44,505 nt of DNA from NCBI GenBank assembly GCA_029820945.1, contig JALGUJ010000028.1, positions 1 through 44,505 of the forward strand, given 5' to 3'. The notes beneath the pieces were generated by a model. That model did no database searches and had not been told where the DNA came from. It worked only from the letters and a program-made list of their open reading frames with translations. A program made the translations under genes and the position numbers. This DNA is from Candidatus Zipacnadia bacterium (GTDB taxonomy: Bacteria; Armatimonadota; Zipacnadia; Zipacnadales; UBA5352). Positions 8,701-16,569 of this stretch are shown piece after piece; position 1 is the stretch's first letter; each line of letters begins with the position of its first letter.

Positions 8701-8747
8701 GCACCGAGCGATACTGGGTCAATGCGCCCAGCAGAGGGAGGACCACC

Positions 8748-10004
8748 ATGAACGATGCACTTCGCGACGAGCTGGTTGCAGAGATGGAGGCCATTCAGAC
8801 CGTTGACTGCCACTCGCACACCGCCCTGCGCGCGAAGTACTACGAGGCGGGGCCGAGGTCGCTGTTCACGATCAGCTCATACTTCGACCGCGACATCCAG
8901 AGCGTTACCGGCAGGGGCACGCAGGAGCTCTACGAGGGCTGTGAGACCGACGAGCAGCGCTGGGAGCGCCTCAAGCCCGTGCTGGCGAAGGCGCGCAATG
9001 TCTCCTACTGGCGCCACAACCTGGTGGCCTTCAAGGCCCTGTTCGACCTCCGCGACGATGAGCTGACCGACGGCAACTGGAGCGCGCTCAACGACGCCAT
9101 CCGCGAGCGAACCGCGGACCCGGACTGGTACCATCACGTGACGGTCAACGTCTGCAACCTGCGCACGCAGGCACGGAACGTCCCCTGGTTCGAGGACTGG
9201 GAGCCCGAGTACTTCACGGCGATCCTGCGCATGGAGCGCGCGCTGGATCTCTGGAAGGAGGAGACGCGGCGCGAACTCGAGGAGCACCTCGACTGCTCCA
9301 TCACCGACCTGGACTCGTGCAAGGAGGCCATCGCCGCCCTGGCCGAGGAATACCAGGGCCGGGGCGCACGGGGCATCAAGCTCGCCCACGCCTACCGCCG
9401 GACGCTGCACTCGGAGCGCGTCAGCGCCGTGGTGGCCTCCGCGATCTACGACCGCGCCCTGCGCGGCAAGCGGCCCTCGGCCGCGGAGATCAAGCAGCTC
9501 GAGGATCACATCATCTTCTTCCTGGCGGGCCTCTGCGCCGAGACCGGCCTGATCTTCGACATGCACACCGGCGTGCAGACCAACTGGGGGCGCATACCCG
9601 ACTCCGACCCGCTCCTGCTCCTGCCGCTGATCCACGCCCACAGGTCCGTGCGCTTCAATCTCTACCACGCCGGCTACCCCTACAGCCGCGAGATGGGGAT
9701 GCTGGGCAAGCATTGTCCGAACGTCTGGCTGAACATGGCGTGGGTGTACGTCATCACCATGGAGGGCGGCCGGCGGTCGCTGAGCGAGTGGATCGACCTG
9801 GTGCCGGGCTATCGCCTGCTGGGCTTCGGCTCGGACGTGGGCTGGCCCGAGCTGATCTACGGCCACCTGCTGATGGCGCGCTCGTGCATCGCGGACGTGC
9901 TGGCCGAGAAGGTGCAGCGCGACTTCCTCAGCCGCCGCGCGGCGATGGACCTCGCCCGCATGATGCTGCACGACAATGCCGTTGAGCTCTACGGGCTCGA
10001 GTAG
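8748..10004 (+). CDS. Amidohydrolase-superfamily enzyme, uronate-isomerase-like
   Basis: The product has 418 residues; ATG 8748 follows AGAGGGAGG. The metal-binding pattern of the amidohydrolase barrel is visible: H22 and H24 in VDCHSHT, K211 in GIKLAHAYRR, H273 in FDMHTGVQ, H307 in LYHAGYPY and D363 in GFGSDVGW. The order and spacing resemble the Amidohydro-rel (PF04909) and glucuronate-isomerase branches more than dihydroorotases. The reaction may be hydrolysis, decarboxylation or sugar-acid isomerisation. With an isomerase-like enzyme next door, a sugar-acid or lactone substrate is plausible. It has no signal peptide and lies in the middle of the sugar cluster, 34 bases before the next gene. 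Confidence 0.75.
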   Translation: MNDALRDELVAEMEAIQTVDCHSHTALRAKYYEAGPRSLFTISSYFDRDIQSVTGRGTQELYEGCETDEQRWERLKPVLAKARNVSYWRHNLVAFKALFDLRDDELTDGNWSALNDAIRERTADPDWYHHVTVNVCNLRTQARNVPWFEDWEPEYFTAILRMERALDLWKEETRRELEEHLDCSITDLDSCKEAIAALAEEYQGRGARGIKLAHAYRRTLHSERVSAVVASAIYDRALRGKRPSAAEIKQLEDHIIFFLAGLCAETGLIFDMHTGVQTNWGRIPDSDPLLLLPLIHAHRSVRFNLYHAGYPYSREMGMLGKHCPNVWLNMAWVYVITMEGGRRSLSEWIDLVPGYRLLGFGSDVGWPELIYGHLLMARSCIADVLAEKVQRDFLSRRAAMDLARMMLHDNAVELYGLE

Positions 10005-10038
10005 CCCGCACACCCGACGCGCGGGAGGGAGCAATCCG

Positions 10039-11361
10039 ATGGAACTGGTACTTCAGCCGGTCTGCTTCGAGGGCATCGACTGGCAGAGCCGTGCGAAGCT
10101 TGGGATGGAGCTGCGCCCGACGCCGCTGGAGTGGGCGCGCGAGCGCCTGCCCGAGCTGAAGGCCGCCGTCACGGACGTGCAGTGGCGCGATCTGCTGGTA
10201 ATCGACGCCGTGGAGGAGGGCGCGCGGCTGATCGACGCCGCGCGGGAGTGCGACGCCGTGGTGGCGCTCTCGACGGAGCTGCTGGTGGTCATCGAGACCG
10301 CGCAGGCCCTGAACGCGGTACACGTCCCGGTGATCATCGCGGGGCGGGAGAACGTCCCGGGTCCGTTCTTCGCCGATGTCTACGGAGCACTGAAGTCCGA
10401 CGGCCGCGACGTCTATCTGGCGATCAACGCCGCGGACCTGCAGAGCCAGGTCACCGTCCTGCGCGCCCAGAAGATGCTGCGCAACACCCGCGCGCTCGTG
10501 ATCGGCGAAGGCTGGCCGTCGTTCTCGCAGGTGGGCAACCCCGACTCGCCGCGGGTCGTCGAGGAGGCGCTGGGGGTAGAGATCGTGCAGCGCAGCATCG
10601 ACGACCTGCGCGCGCGGTGGGAGTCCGCGGACGAGGATGCGGCCGCGGAGATCGCCCGCCAGTGGCTGGAGAACGCGGCGGAGGTGGACGACTCCGCGCG
10701 CCGGGACATCGAACAGTGCGCGAAGATGTACCTGGCCATGGACGCGCTGATCGAGGAGACCGGCTCCAACGCGATGACGGTGAACTGCCGCGCGTGGGAC
10801 CTCATCTCGTGTGAGGAGTTCGGCGCCTTCTACTCCCCGTGCATGGGCCTGACGCACCTGCGCTGGCGCGGCATCCCGGCGGCCTGCGAGGCCGACGTCT
10901 GCGCGCTGATGAGCATGTGCGTCCTCAACTACGTGACGGGGGCGCCTGCCTTCCTGGGCAACATCGGGCAGATTCTGCCGGAGCGCGAAGCCGTGCGCAT
11001 CGGCGGCCATGCGGCCTGCACGGTGGACATGGAGGGAGAGGGCGGCCCACTGGAGGGCTACCACCTGCGCGACTACGGCGGGCGTGGCGGCGTCGCGTCC
11101 TATCTGCCGATCGAGGCGGGGCAGCCGGTGACGATCGCGCGTTTCGACAAGCACTTCCGCGAGCTGTCGCTGGCGGCGGGGGAGACGAACCGGACCGAGC
11201 AGGGCTTCGAGGTGGCGCTGGGAGACGTGTCCGACTTCATGCACCGCTGCCTCGTCGGCGACCACTACATCGTCGCCTACGGGGATCACGTGGAGCCGAT
11301 CTCGCGCCTGTGTGAGCGCTTGGGCATCGATGCGCTGATTCCGGCCTCAGGCGGCTCGTGA
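10039..11361 (+). CDS. L-fucose/L-arabinose isomerase-family protein
   Basis: This 440-residue cytoplasmic protein starts at ATG 10039, preceded by GGGAGGG. The N-terminal half alternates helices and strands as in the Rossmann-like domains of fucose isomerase. The C-terminal half holds the clearest family sign, GIPAACEADVCALMSM, whose acidic residues contribute to the Mn-binding site of Fuc/Ara isomerases, and later HLRDYGGRGGVASYLP. It is shorter than FucI (~590) and close to the short 'fucose isomerase-like' group, some members of which have unknown substrates. It is the last gene of the cluster; a perfect 12-bp hairpin follows 15 bases after the stop. Confidence 0.75.
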   Translation: MELVLQPVCFEGIDWQSRAKLGMELRPTPLEWARERLPELKAAVTDVQWRDLLVIDAVEEGARLIDAARECDAVVALSTELLVVIETAQALNAVHVPVIIAGRENVPGPFFADVYGALKSDGRDVYLAINAADLQSQVTVLRAQKMLRNTRALVIGEGWPSFSQVGNPDSPRVVEEALGVEIVQRSIDDLRARWESADEDAAAEIARQWLENAAEVDDSARRDIEQCAKMYLAMDALIEETGSNAMTVNCRAWDLISCEEFGAFYSPCMGLTHLRWRGIPAACEADVCALMSMCVLNYVTGAPAFLGNIGQILPEREAVRIGGHAACTVDMEGEGGPLEGYHLRDYGGRGGVASYLPIEAGQPVTIARFDKHFRELSLAAGETNRTEQGFEVALGDVSDFMHRCLVGDHYIVAYGDHVEPISRLCERLGIDALIPASGGS

Positions 11362-11376
11362 ACGGCCGTACGCGGG

Positions 11377-11404
11377 GCAGCGCCCTCCGTGAGGAGGGCG
11401 CTGC
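11377..11404 (+). terminator. Hairpin closing the sugar-metabolism cluster
   Basis: GCAGCGCCCTCC, loop GTGA, GGAGGGCGCTGC is a perfect 12-bp stem right after the isomerase-like gene. There is no U-run after it, so it may act with Rho or as an mRNA 3' stabiliser. Confidence 0.6.
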
Positions 11405-11423
11405 AATGGACTGGCGGGCCATA

Positions 11424-11590
11424 GAGTACGACTTCGCAAACTTCCTGCGGAGTGAGGAGTGTCGTGAACTGGCCGAAGCCATCTCCTGGCCGGGAGCGTG
11501 CGTTCCGGAGACCGTTCCTTCCGTCTCCCCCTACTGGATGAACTGCGCAACTGGATGGCCGGTGAGGAGTAGAGGGAACTGGCCCAGGCT
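11424..11590 (+). repeat. Two imperfect 57-base direct repeats
   Basis: Bases 11424-11480 and 11534-11590 align without gaps at an offset of 110. They share GTGAGGAGT, then five differing bases, then GAACTGGCC. In one reading frame each, they encode similar helices: FANFLRSEECRELAEA, and RNWMAGEE-stop-RELAQA. The second copy carries an in-frame TAG. They look like debris of a duplicated small coding sequence. Confidence 0.5.
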
Positions 11591-11609
11591 GTGTAGCGCC
11601 GCGCGCCCG

Positions 11610-11714
11610 ACGGGCGGCAACGCCGGTCTTCCTGCACACCTGGGCCACGGTCGTCCGGTGGGCGACCCCCGCGTCCGCGTGCCTCAACCTGGTCATGGCC
11701 TGCTCGGCGGCGTG
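11610..11714 (-). pseudogene. Fragment of IS3-family transposase OrfA
   Basis: On the minus strand, ~35 codons read AAEQAMTRLRHADAGVAHRT and TVAQVCRKTGVA. This matches the start of IS3-family OrfA proteins, where an EQI-x(2)-LREAE helix is followed by TVAEVCR-x-LGV of the helix-turn-helix. The expected continuation (YYRWRKEYGG) is missing, as are OrfB and terminal repeats. It is a short transposon scar. Confidence 0.6.
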
Positions 11715-12112
11715 CCGCCCCCTGGTCATCCATGCTGGCCCTCGCCATCGCGCCCAGATGCCACTCGCTCCAGCACAGCACCTGGCCCCGTCTGTGAGGG
11801 GCAGGCCGGCGGCGCACATGCCCCGATTGCTCTACGGTAGCACGGCGGGCGAGGAGGCAGGACAAGAGGGTGCCCCAACCAGATCCCTCCTCATGACAAG
11901 TAGCGAAGTGGCCGCAGAAGGGTCTTCATCGGAGCCTGGGCGTCATGGGGGACGCCTGGGTGCCCTGTACGCCGCCACAAGACCGACCGCTTCACCTCAG
12001 CGTCCGCCACAGGAAGGCGATTTCGGCTCCCATGTCGGATCATCCAGTGTAGCGTGCAGTCGGTGTGTGCTACGGCGCCTCAACCGTCAGCACACCGAGA
12101 GAGGATACCTGG
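11715..12112. other. Intergenic stretch without recognised gene
   Basis: Frames on both strands are short or of poor composition. Apart from the IS3 scar at its left border, no RNA, repeat or promoter is convincing. A GAGAGGA ribosome site at 12099-12105 belongs to the following gene. Confidence 0.5.
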
Positions 12113-12529
12113 ATGACACGGCCTGGTTCGGTCTTACTGCTCTCGCTTGCGGTCTGCCTTCCGCCGGCCTCCCCGGACGTTGCTTACCCGATGTGGTCCG
12201 GGCCGATCCAGAATGTCTCCAACACGCCGGGCTACAATGACCTCCTCCCCCAGGTGACCTCCGCCGGGCAGGTGGTGTGGCTGGGGAGAGACGGCGCTGA
12301 CTACGATATCTTCTTCTGGGACGGGAACCAGGTGTGGCAGCTCACGAAGAACGACTACGAGGACGGTTATGCTCAGATCAGCGGCGCTTGGGTCACGTGG
12401 CACGGCCGTGGCGCGGATGGGACCGCCGAGGTCTACCGCGCGTATGTCCCTGAGCCGGGGAGCCTGACTCAGGGCGCAGTTCGTCAGACCGTCGAGGTAC
12501 CGCTTGCCTCCCCCCTCGTGCTCGAGTAG
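12113..12529 (+). CDS. Small exported protein with TolB/propeller-like repeats
   Basis: The product has 138 residues. ATG 12113 has GAGAGGA seven bases upstream. It has a signal peptide (PGSVLLLSLAVCLPPASP), then two blade-like repeats: QVTSAGQVVWLGRDGADYDI with FFWDGNQVWQLT, and AQISGAWVTWHGRG with AEVYRAYV. These resemble the beta-propeller repeats of TolB-type proteins, which normally come in six or seven copies; two blades alone cannot close a propeller, so the gene may be truncated or act as an oligomer. The segment VPEPGSL resembles the start of a PEP-CTERM sorting signal, but no membrane helix or basic tail follows. Confidence 0.55.
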   Translation: MTRPGSVLLLSLAVCLPPASPDVAYPMWSGPIQNVSNTPGYNDLLPQVTSAGQVVWLGRDGADYDIFFWDGNQVWQLTKNDYEDGYAQISGAWVTWHGRGADGTAEVYRAYVPEPGSLTQGAVRQTVEVPLASPLVLE

Positions 12530-12726
12530 CCCCCACTCTCGCGAGGGCCTCAGGATCGGCACTCACAGACCAGGTACGCATCGAGTGTGGCGCGACTGGC
12601 GTTGCCGCCAGCCGCATGATCCCACCACTGCGCTTCCCTGGGTCAGGTCGTCCCGGAAGAGGAGCCAAGGGGGCCGTGCCAACTCGCCAGATTGTCTCCT
12701 GTGTGGCGAGAGTGTTATTAGGGTGC

Positions 12727-12801
12727 TGGCTCCCCGGGCCGGATTCGAACCAGCAACCTAATGGTTAACAGCCATCCGCTCTACCATTGAGCTACCGGGG
12801 A
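12727..12801 (-). tRNA. tRNA-Asn (GTT)
   Basis: The minus strand folds as a cloverleaf: acceptor TCCCCGG/CCGGGGA, D arm from GCTCAATGGTAGAGC, anticodon stem GATGG/CCATT with loop CTGTTAA (anticodon GTT), and T arm GCTGG-TTCGAAT-CCGGC. Discriminator G and the 3' CCA (12729-12727) are encoded. Confidence 0.95.
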
Positions 12802-12814
12802 GCGCTGCAGGGAC

Positions 12815-12843
12815 AATATAGCAGAAAGCCCGCCCCCTGTAAA
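12815..12843 (-). promoter_or_regulatory. Promoter of tRNA-Asn
   Basis: On the minus strand TTTACA (12843-12838) and TATATT (12820-12815) are separated by 17 bases. This is near the sigma-70 consensus, 13 bases upstream of the mature tRNA 5' end. Confidence 0.75.
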
Positions 12844-13050
12844 CCCCCGCTGGGCTCCTCGCAGTTCCTGTCGCGCCGGGTGCGCAACACCATCACCCAC
12901 GGGTGGCGGCCGTCCGGTCTCCGCCGTTCCCGTGCCCGCCATCCCCAGGCGGCCAGCCCTCTCCGCGGGCGCGGAGGTCGCCGCTCGCGCGTGCTCGAAT
13001 GGACGTCGCACCGAGCCGGCAATCCCAACCCACCGCAGGAGGCAGCCGAG

Positions 13051-14121
13051 ATGGAGCCACCCGCCCAGCACAGCCACGACGAGCAGACGCTGGAGCATCT
13101 GGGCCGACTCTACGCCCCGGAGCGGCGTGAGTTCGCTTTCGACGGCGGCGGCCCGGACGATGTCCGGGGCTGGCAGGAGCGCGCCAGGCCGGCGCTCAGG
13201 CGACTGCTGGGGCTTGAGCGCATGGAGCGCGAGCTGGCCGGGCACGAGCCGCGCGTAGAGCTGGACAGGGCGCAGGATGCGGGCGAGTTCAGCCGGCGGC
13301 TCGGACGCATCGAGACCGAGCCGGGCTGGTGGATGGAGTTCTGGCTGCTGAGGCCGCTCGGCGATGGGCCATTCCCGCTCGCCGTCATGCCACACGGCCA
13401 CGAGGGGCGCGGCCACGACACCTACGCGGGCGTGCATGCCGGTGATGAGCGGCGCATCAGGCGCATCGGGGAGCTGGACGCCGACGTGGCCGTCCAGGCG
13501 GCTCAGCGTGGCTTCCTCAGCATCGCGGTCAACGCGCGCGGATTCGACGCCAACTGCATCCCGGACCTCAACGAGCGCCACGACGGGCGCGACTGCCACA
13601 GCGAGCTGATCCACGCGCTGCTGGCGGGCCGGACGGCCATGGGCGAGCGCGTCTGGGACCTCGAACGCGTCATCGACTGGGCGACGTCGCTGCCCGAGAT
13701 CGCGGCGGATCGCGTCCTGATGATGGGCAACTCGGGTGGCGGCATGGCGACGACCTACGCCGCGGCCTGCGACACGCGCGTGAGCGTCGCGGTGCCGAGC
13801 TGCTCGTTCTGCACCTTCGTGGGCGCGAACGGCCTGGCCCATCACTGTGACTGCAACGCGGTGCCGGGAATCTACCGCTTTGGGGAGTTCTGGGACGTAG
13901 CGGGCCTGATCGCACCGAGGCATCTGCTCATCGTCAACGGTCGCGAGGACACGCTCTTCCCTGTCTCAGAGGTCGAGCGTGCGGTCGAGGGCGTGCAGAG
14001 GATCTACCACGCCGCGGGGATGCCCGAACGCTTCGAGCATCGCTGGGGCCGCGAGGGCCATCGGTTCTACGCCCATCTGATGTGGCCGTTCATTCTGCGG
14101 GCAGTGGCGCCCGACGACTGA
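13051..14121 (+). CDS. Alpha/beta hydrolase (Abhydrolase_7/dienelactone-hydrolase-like)
   Basis: The product has 356 residues; ATG 13051 follows CAGGAGGCAG. The catalytic triad is visible: S228 in the nucleophile elbow MMGNSGGGM, D300 in NGREDTLFP, and H337 in REGHRFY. FPLAVMPHGHEGRGHD forms the oxyanion-hole strand. A family-typical N-terminal helical region precedes the fold. There is no signal peptide. Such proteins act as acyl or carbohydrate esterases; the substrate is unknown. It converges on yraN with only 8 bases between stops. Confidence 0.8.
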   Translation: MEPPAQHSHDEQTLEHLGRLYAPERREFAFDGGGPDDVRGWQERARPALRRLLGLERMERELAGHEPRVELDRAQDAGEFSRRLGRIETEPGWWMEFWLLRPLGDGPFPLAVMPHGHEGRGHDTYAGVHAGDERRIRRIGELDADVAVQAAQRGFLSIAVNARGFDANCIPDLNERHDGRDCHSELIHALLAGRTAMGERVWDLERVIDWATSLPEIAADRVLMMGNSGGGMATTYAAACDTRVSVAVPSCSFCTFVGANGLAHHCDCNAVPGIYRFGEFWDVAGLIAPRHLLIVNGREDTLFPVSEVERAVEGVQRIYHAAGMPERFEHRWGREGHRFYAHLMWPFILRAVAPDD

Positions 14122-14129
14122 GACGCCGG

Positions 14130-14612
14130 TCAGTCATCCGCGGGGTCCGTGACGCCGGCCTCAATGACCTCGAAGCGGCACGGACGGCCGTCCGCGTTCA
14201 GGTAGACCTCGGCGATGTCGAAGCGATGGCGCACATCGCCCAGGCGCCTGGCGCGCATGTAAGCTCGGCCGCAGTACAGGATGCGCCGGCGTTTCTCGCG
14301 CGTCAGCGTCGATGAGGGACGGATCGGCGAGCCGTCGCGGCGCGAGCGCACCTCGACGAACACGAGCGTGCGGTCATGTTCGGCCACGATGTCGATCTCG
14401 TCGGGGCCGACCTCGACGTTGCGGCCGAGGATGTGGTAGCCCAGCCGCGTGAGGTTGGCGGCCGCGTAGTCCTCGGCGCGCCAGCCGGTCCGGTGGCGCT
14501 CGCCGCCACCCGAGCCCAGCCAACTCTCTGCAGCAGCGCTGCTGCTCCACCACTCGCGAGCTGTGGCGCCGACCGCCGCAGCCCACCGCGCGATGCGCCG
14601 CCACAGGCTCAT
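14130..14612 (-). CDS. yraN: YraN/UPF0102 family nuclease-fold protein
   Basis: The product has 160 residues. The family core is clear: AEDYAAANLTRLGYHILGRN, then DEIDIVAEHDRTLVFVEVRS, in which D74 and E87 sit where restriction-nuclease-like folds keep their metal ligands. In most members the first motif begins GE; here it reads RAEDY. The N-terminus is ~40 residues longer than the usual ~120-residue protein and contains a W/A/S-rich helix. The start ATG overlaps the stop of the upstream MBL gene in ATGA, so the two are translationally coupled. The cellular role of YraN is not settled. Confidence 0.9.
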   Translation of the reverse strand: MSLWRRIARWAAAVGATAREWWSSSAAAESWLGSGGGERHRTGWRAEDYAAANLTRLGYHILGRNVEVGPDEIDIVAEHDRTLVFVEVRSRRDGSPIRPSSTLTREKRRRILYCGRAYMRARRLGDVRHRFDIAEVYLNADGRPCRFEVIEAGVTDPADD

Positions 14613-15334
14613 CGCAGCACGACCTCCATGCCGTCGATGGCGACCTGGACCTCAACATCGCGCTCCGCGGCGTACTCCTCGATCTTGCGCACCGCGTCCG
14701 CGCCGCCGCTGACGATCTGGTCGCCGCAGTGGGTGACGATCATCCTGGGCACGCCCAGCTTGCGGCACCACGTGAGCTGGGTGCGCACCGGGGTGTGGCC
14801 GATCAGCTCGCCGGTGTCCTTCTGCCTGCGCACGAAGTTGCCGTCGATGGTCGCGCCGTCGCCGATGTAGACCTTGCAGCCCATAAGCGCGGCCTCGCGG
14901 TCCTGGATGTACACCACGTCGGGCGCGTAGAAGACGGTCACTACGCCCGCGGAGATGCGAAACCCCACCGCCGGGCAGCTTGTGGAGTGCTGGACCGGGA
15001 AGGACTCGACCGTAATGGCACCGATGGTGACGGGCTCTCGGTGCTCGATGGTGCGCCGGTCGCCGATGGGCCAGTCGGCCATCTCCCCCCAGGCCTCGGG
15101 AGGTGCATAGACCGGGTCTGAGACGCCATCCTTGAGGCCCAGGGCATGATCGCGGTGGCAGTGGGTGACGAAGAGCGCCTGCTGCCACGTCTCCCCGCAC
15201 CGGCCCAGCCAGTCCTCCCCGCAGTCGATGCGGATGGAGCTGCCCCGGTAGGTCACGAGCGTGGAGGTGTGCATGCGATGCTCGTCGGTCTGCGCCTCGA
15301 TGCAGCCCTTGGTGCCGAGGAATGTCAGCTTCAT
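14609..15334 (-). CDS. MBL-fold metallo-hydrolase
   Basis: From ATG 15334 the product has 241 residues and opens with MKLTFLGTKG, the usual first strand of this group; the in-frame ATG at 15346 would add four residues (MPPL), and neither start has a clear ribosome site. H58-x-H60-x-D62-H63 in FVTHCHRDHALGL is the zinc-binding motif. H116 (QHSTSCPAV), D141 (FYAPDVVYI) and a final THCGDQ complete the metal site. The family includes RNase Z-like and phosphonate-pathway hydrolases; this resembles short predicted RNase Z-like/beta-lactamase-fold proteins of unknown substrate. It is coupled to yraN by ATGA. Confidence 0.85.
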   Translation of the reverse strand: MKLTFLGTKGCIEAQTDEHRMHTSTLVTYRGSSIRIDCGEDWLGRCGETWQQALFVTHCHRDHALGLKDGVSDPVYAPPEAWGEMADWPIGDRRTIEHREPVTIGAITVESFPVQHSTSCPAVGFRISAGVVTVFYAPDVVYIQDREAALMGCKVYIGDGATIDGNFVRRQKDTGELIGHTPVRTQLTWCRKLGVPRMIVTHCGDQIVSGGADAVRKIEEYAAERDVEVQVAIDGMEVVLR

Positions 15335-15468
15335 GAGTGGAGGCATTCGCCGCAGGGCCTATGAGGCCTTCTGGCGCCTCGCACGGTCGCGATGGCCGCA
15401 CAGGAACTGAGGCGCCGAAGACAGCCTGCGGGTCCACGCGCGGACCATTTCGAGCGCGTGACCGGTCG

Positions 15469-15502
15469 TTGACAGTCCGTGGTGTTTCTGGTAGGGTATA
15501 CT
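15469..15502 (+). promoter_or_regulatory. Promoter of tRNA-Asp
   Basis: A perfect TTGACA (15469-15474) is followed after 17 bases by TAGGGT (15492-15497). A TATACT overlaps it at 15497-15502, at 22 bases. Transcription would start shortly before the tRNA at 15528. Confidence 0.7.
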
Positions 15503-15527
15503 CGACCCAGGCGAGACAGGTTTGGGC

Positions 15528-15604
15528 GGGGCTGTAGCTCAGCGGTTCAGAGTGCCAGCCTGTCAAGCTGGAAGTCGCGGGTTCAAATCCCGTCAGCCCC
15601 GCCA
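15528..15604 (+). tRNA. tRNA-Asp (GTC)
   Basis: Acceptor GGGGCTG/CAGCCCC, D arm beginning TAGCTCAGCGGTTCAGAG, anticodon loop CTGTCAA (anticodon GTC), T arm GCGGG-TTCAAAT-CCCGT, discriminator G and an encoded CCA at 15602-15604. The 3' end overlaps the stop codon of a serine-recombinase reading frame on the other strand. Confidence 0.95.
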
Positions 15605-16321
15605 TACGGAACGCAGAGGCCCTTCTGCCAACCAGCAGAAGGGTTTTCTGTATGTGGCCCTTAGCCTCTCGCCATCGAAGGTGGAGCTTAGCAGCAGCAC
15701 GTCGAGCAACTTGCGTCGCTTCTCCTGCGACTGCGTGAGCCAGAGGTCGTATGGTCGCTGCGCCGGGCCGAGAAGCTGTGAGCCCGCATCGAGGTAGAAG
15801 TCGTTCGCGTTCTCGTGCGCCTCGATGCTCCTCAGCAGCGCGTTCCTCTCGCCCCGCCACTTGTCCGCGACCCGCTGCCACTGGTCTTCCGTGATACGCC
15901 CGTCGAGCCGCTCTTCATAAGCCTGGTCAAGTCGCCGCTGCAGGCGCTTGACCTCCGATTGCAGACGGTCGATCTGGGCGTCGTGGTAGGCCTTCTCGTC
16001 TCCGTGGCTCTCCTTCAGCGCGGCGATGGCCCACTCCGCTACCTCTTCGTCGATCTCCACGGCCTGCACGAGCTCGTCCAGGAGGGCTTCGAGACGGTCC
16101 TCGCGGATCAGTTGCGGCTCGCAATTGCCCCGCGCGCCGGTGCAGTGGTAGTAGACGTATCGGCCATTGTGCAGGCCGGCGGTGATCGAGCAGCCGCAGT
16201 AAGCGCACGTCATGGGGCCGGTGTAGGCGAAGGTCCGCTTGCGCCTCTCGACGCCGTGATGTCCTTCGTCGAGCGCCTCCTGCACCCGCTGGAAGAGGTC
16301 CTCGGACACCAGCGGCGTTCT
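15593..16321 (-). pseudogene. Large serine recombinase, C-terminal fragment
   Basis: About 240 codons encode the zinc-ribbon and coiled-coil end of a large serine integrase: TPLVSEDLFQRVQEAL, then the C-x2-C half TCAYCGCSI, then YYHCTGARGNC with the second Cys pair, LIREDRLEALLDELV, and a long coiled coil. The serine catalytic domain and the recombinase domain, expected upstream beyond 16321, are missing or out of frame. The reading frame ends in a TGA within the 3' end of tRNA-Asp, and its last codons are formed by the tRNA terminator hairpin. This is the arrangement expected of an element integrated at a tRNA end; no second att half was found. Confidence 0.75.
15620..15650 (+). terminator. 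Rho-independent terminator of tRNA-Asp
   Basis: CCCTTCTGC, loop CAACCA, GCAGAAGGG followed by TTTTCTG gives a 9-bp stem and a short U-run, 16 bases after the tRNA. Confidence 0.85.
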
Positions 16322-16569
16322 TCGAGCACTGGGGCATCGGGCTCGTGGACGTGGAGGATCTGATCGGTTACCACTACGTCCTGCTGGTCCCGGTGCATCC
16401 ATTGCTGGAGGAGTTCGTAGAGATCCCCGCCCTGCCCGGCGCGACGGCCGGTCCACCGGAGGGGCGCCGGTTCAGGATCGGCGACAACCCCATTGTCTTC
16501 GCCGACACGAGCGAGGGCGGCGAGGAGGGCGTATACCACGTATCTGGTGCGGTCTATGTCACCCCGTGA
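16306..16569 (+). pseudogene. 3' remnant of an unrecognised gene
   Basis: On the plus strand ~85 codons with GC-rich third positions read FFEHWGIGLVDVEDLIGYHY, VHPLLEEFVEIPALP, RRFRIGDNPIVFADTSEGG and VYHVSGAVYVTP before a TGA. Composition and alternation of strands look like the end of a real protein. No start or ribosome site lies before it; the frame collides at ~16310 with the point where the recombinase fragment ends. The opposite strand also has an open frame here, so the assignment is tentative. Confidence 0.3.

Noticed and set aside
12504-12761. Open frame ending in LAPRAGFEPAT
   Set aside because: The peptide is the well-known antisense translation of a tRNA gene (tRNA-Asn here), not a protein.
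14652-15881. Long minus-strand frame containing GLTGFEPATSSLTG
   Set aside because: It is antisense to tRNA-Asp and then a shifted frame of the MBL gene; composition is R/G/H-rich and has no start signals.
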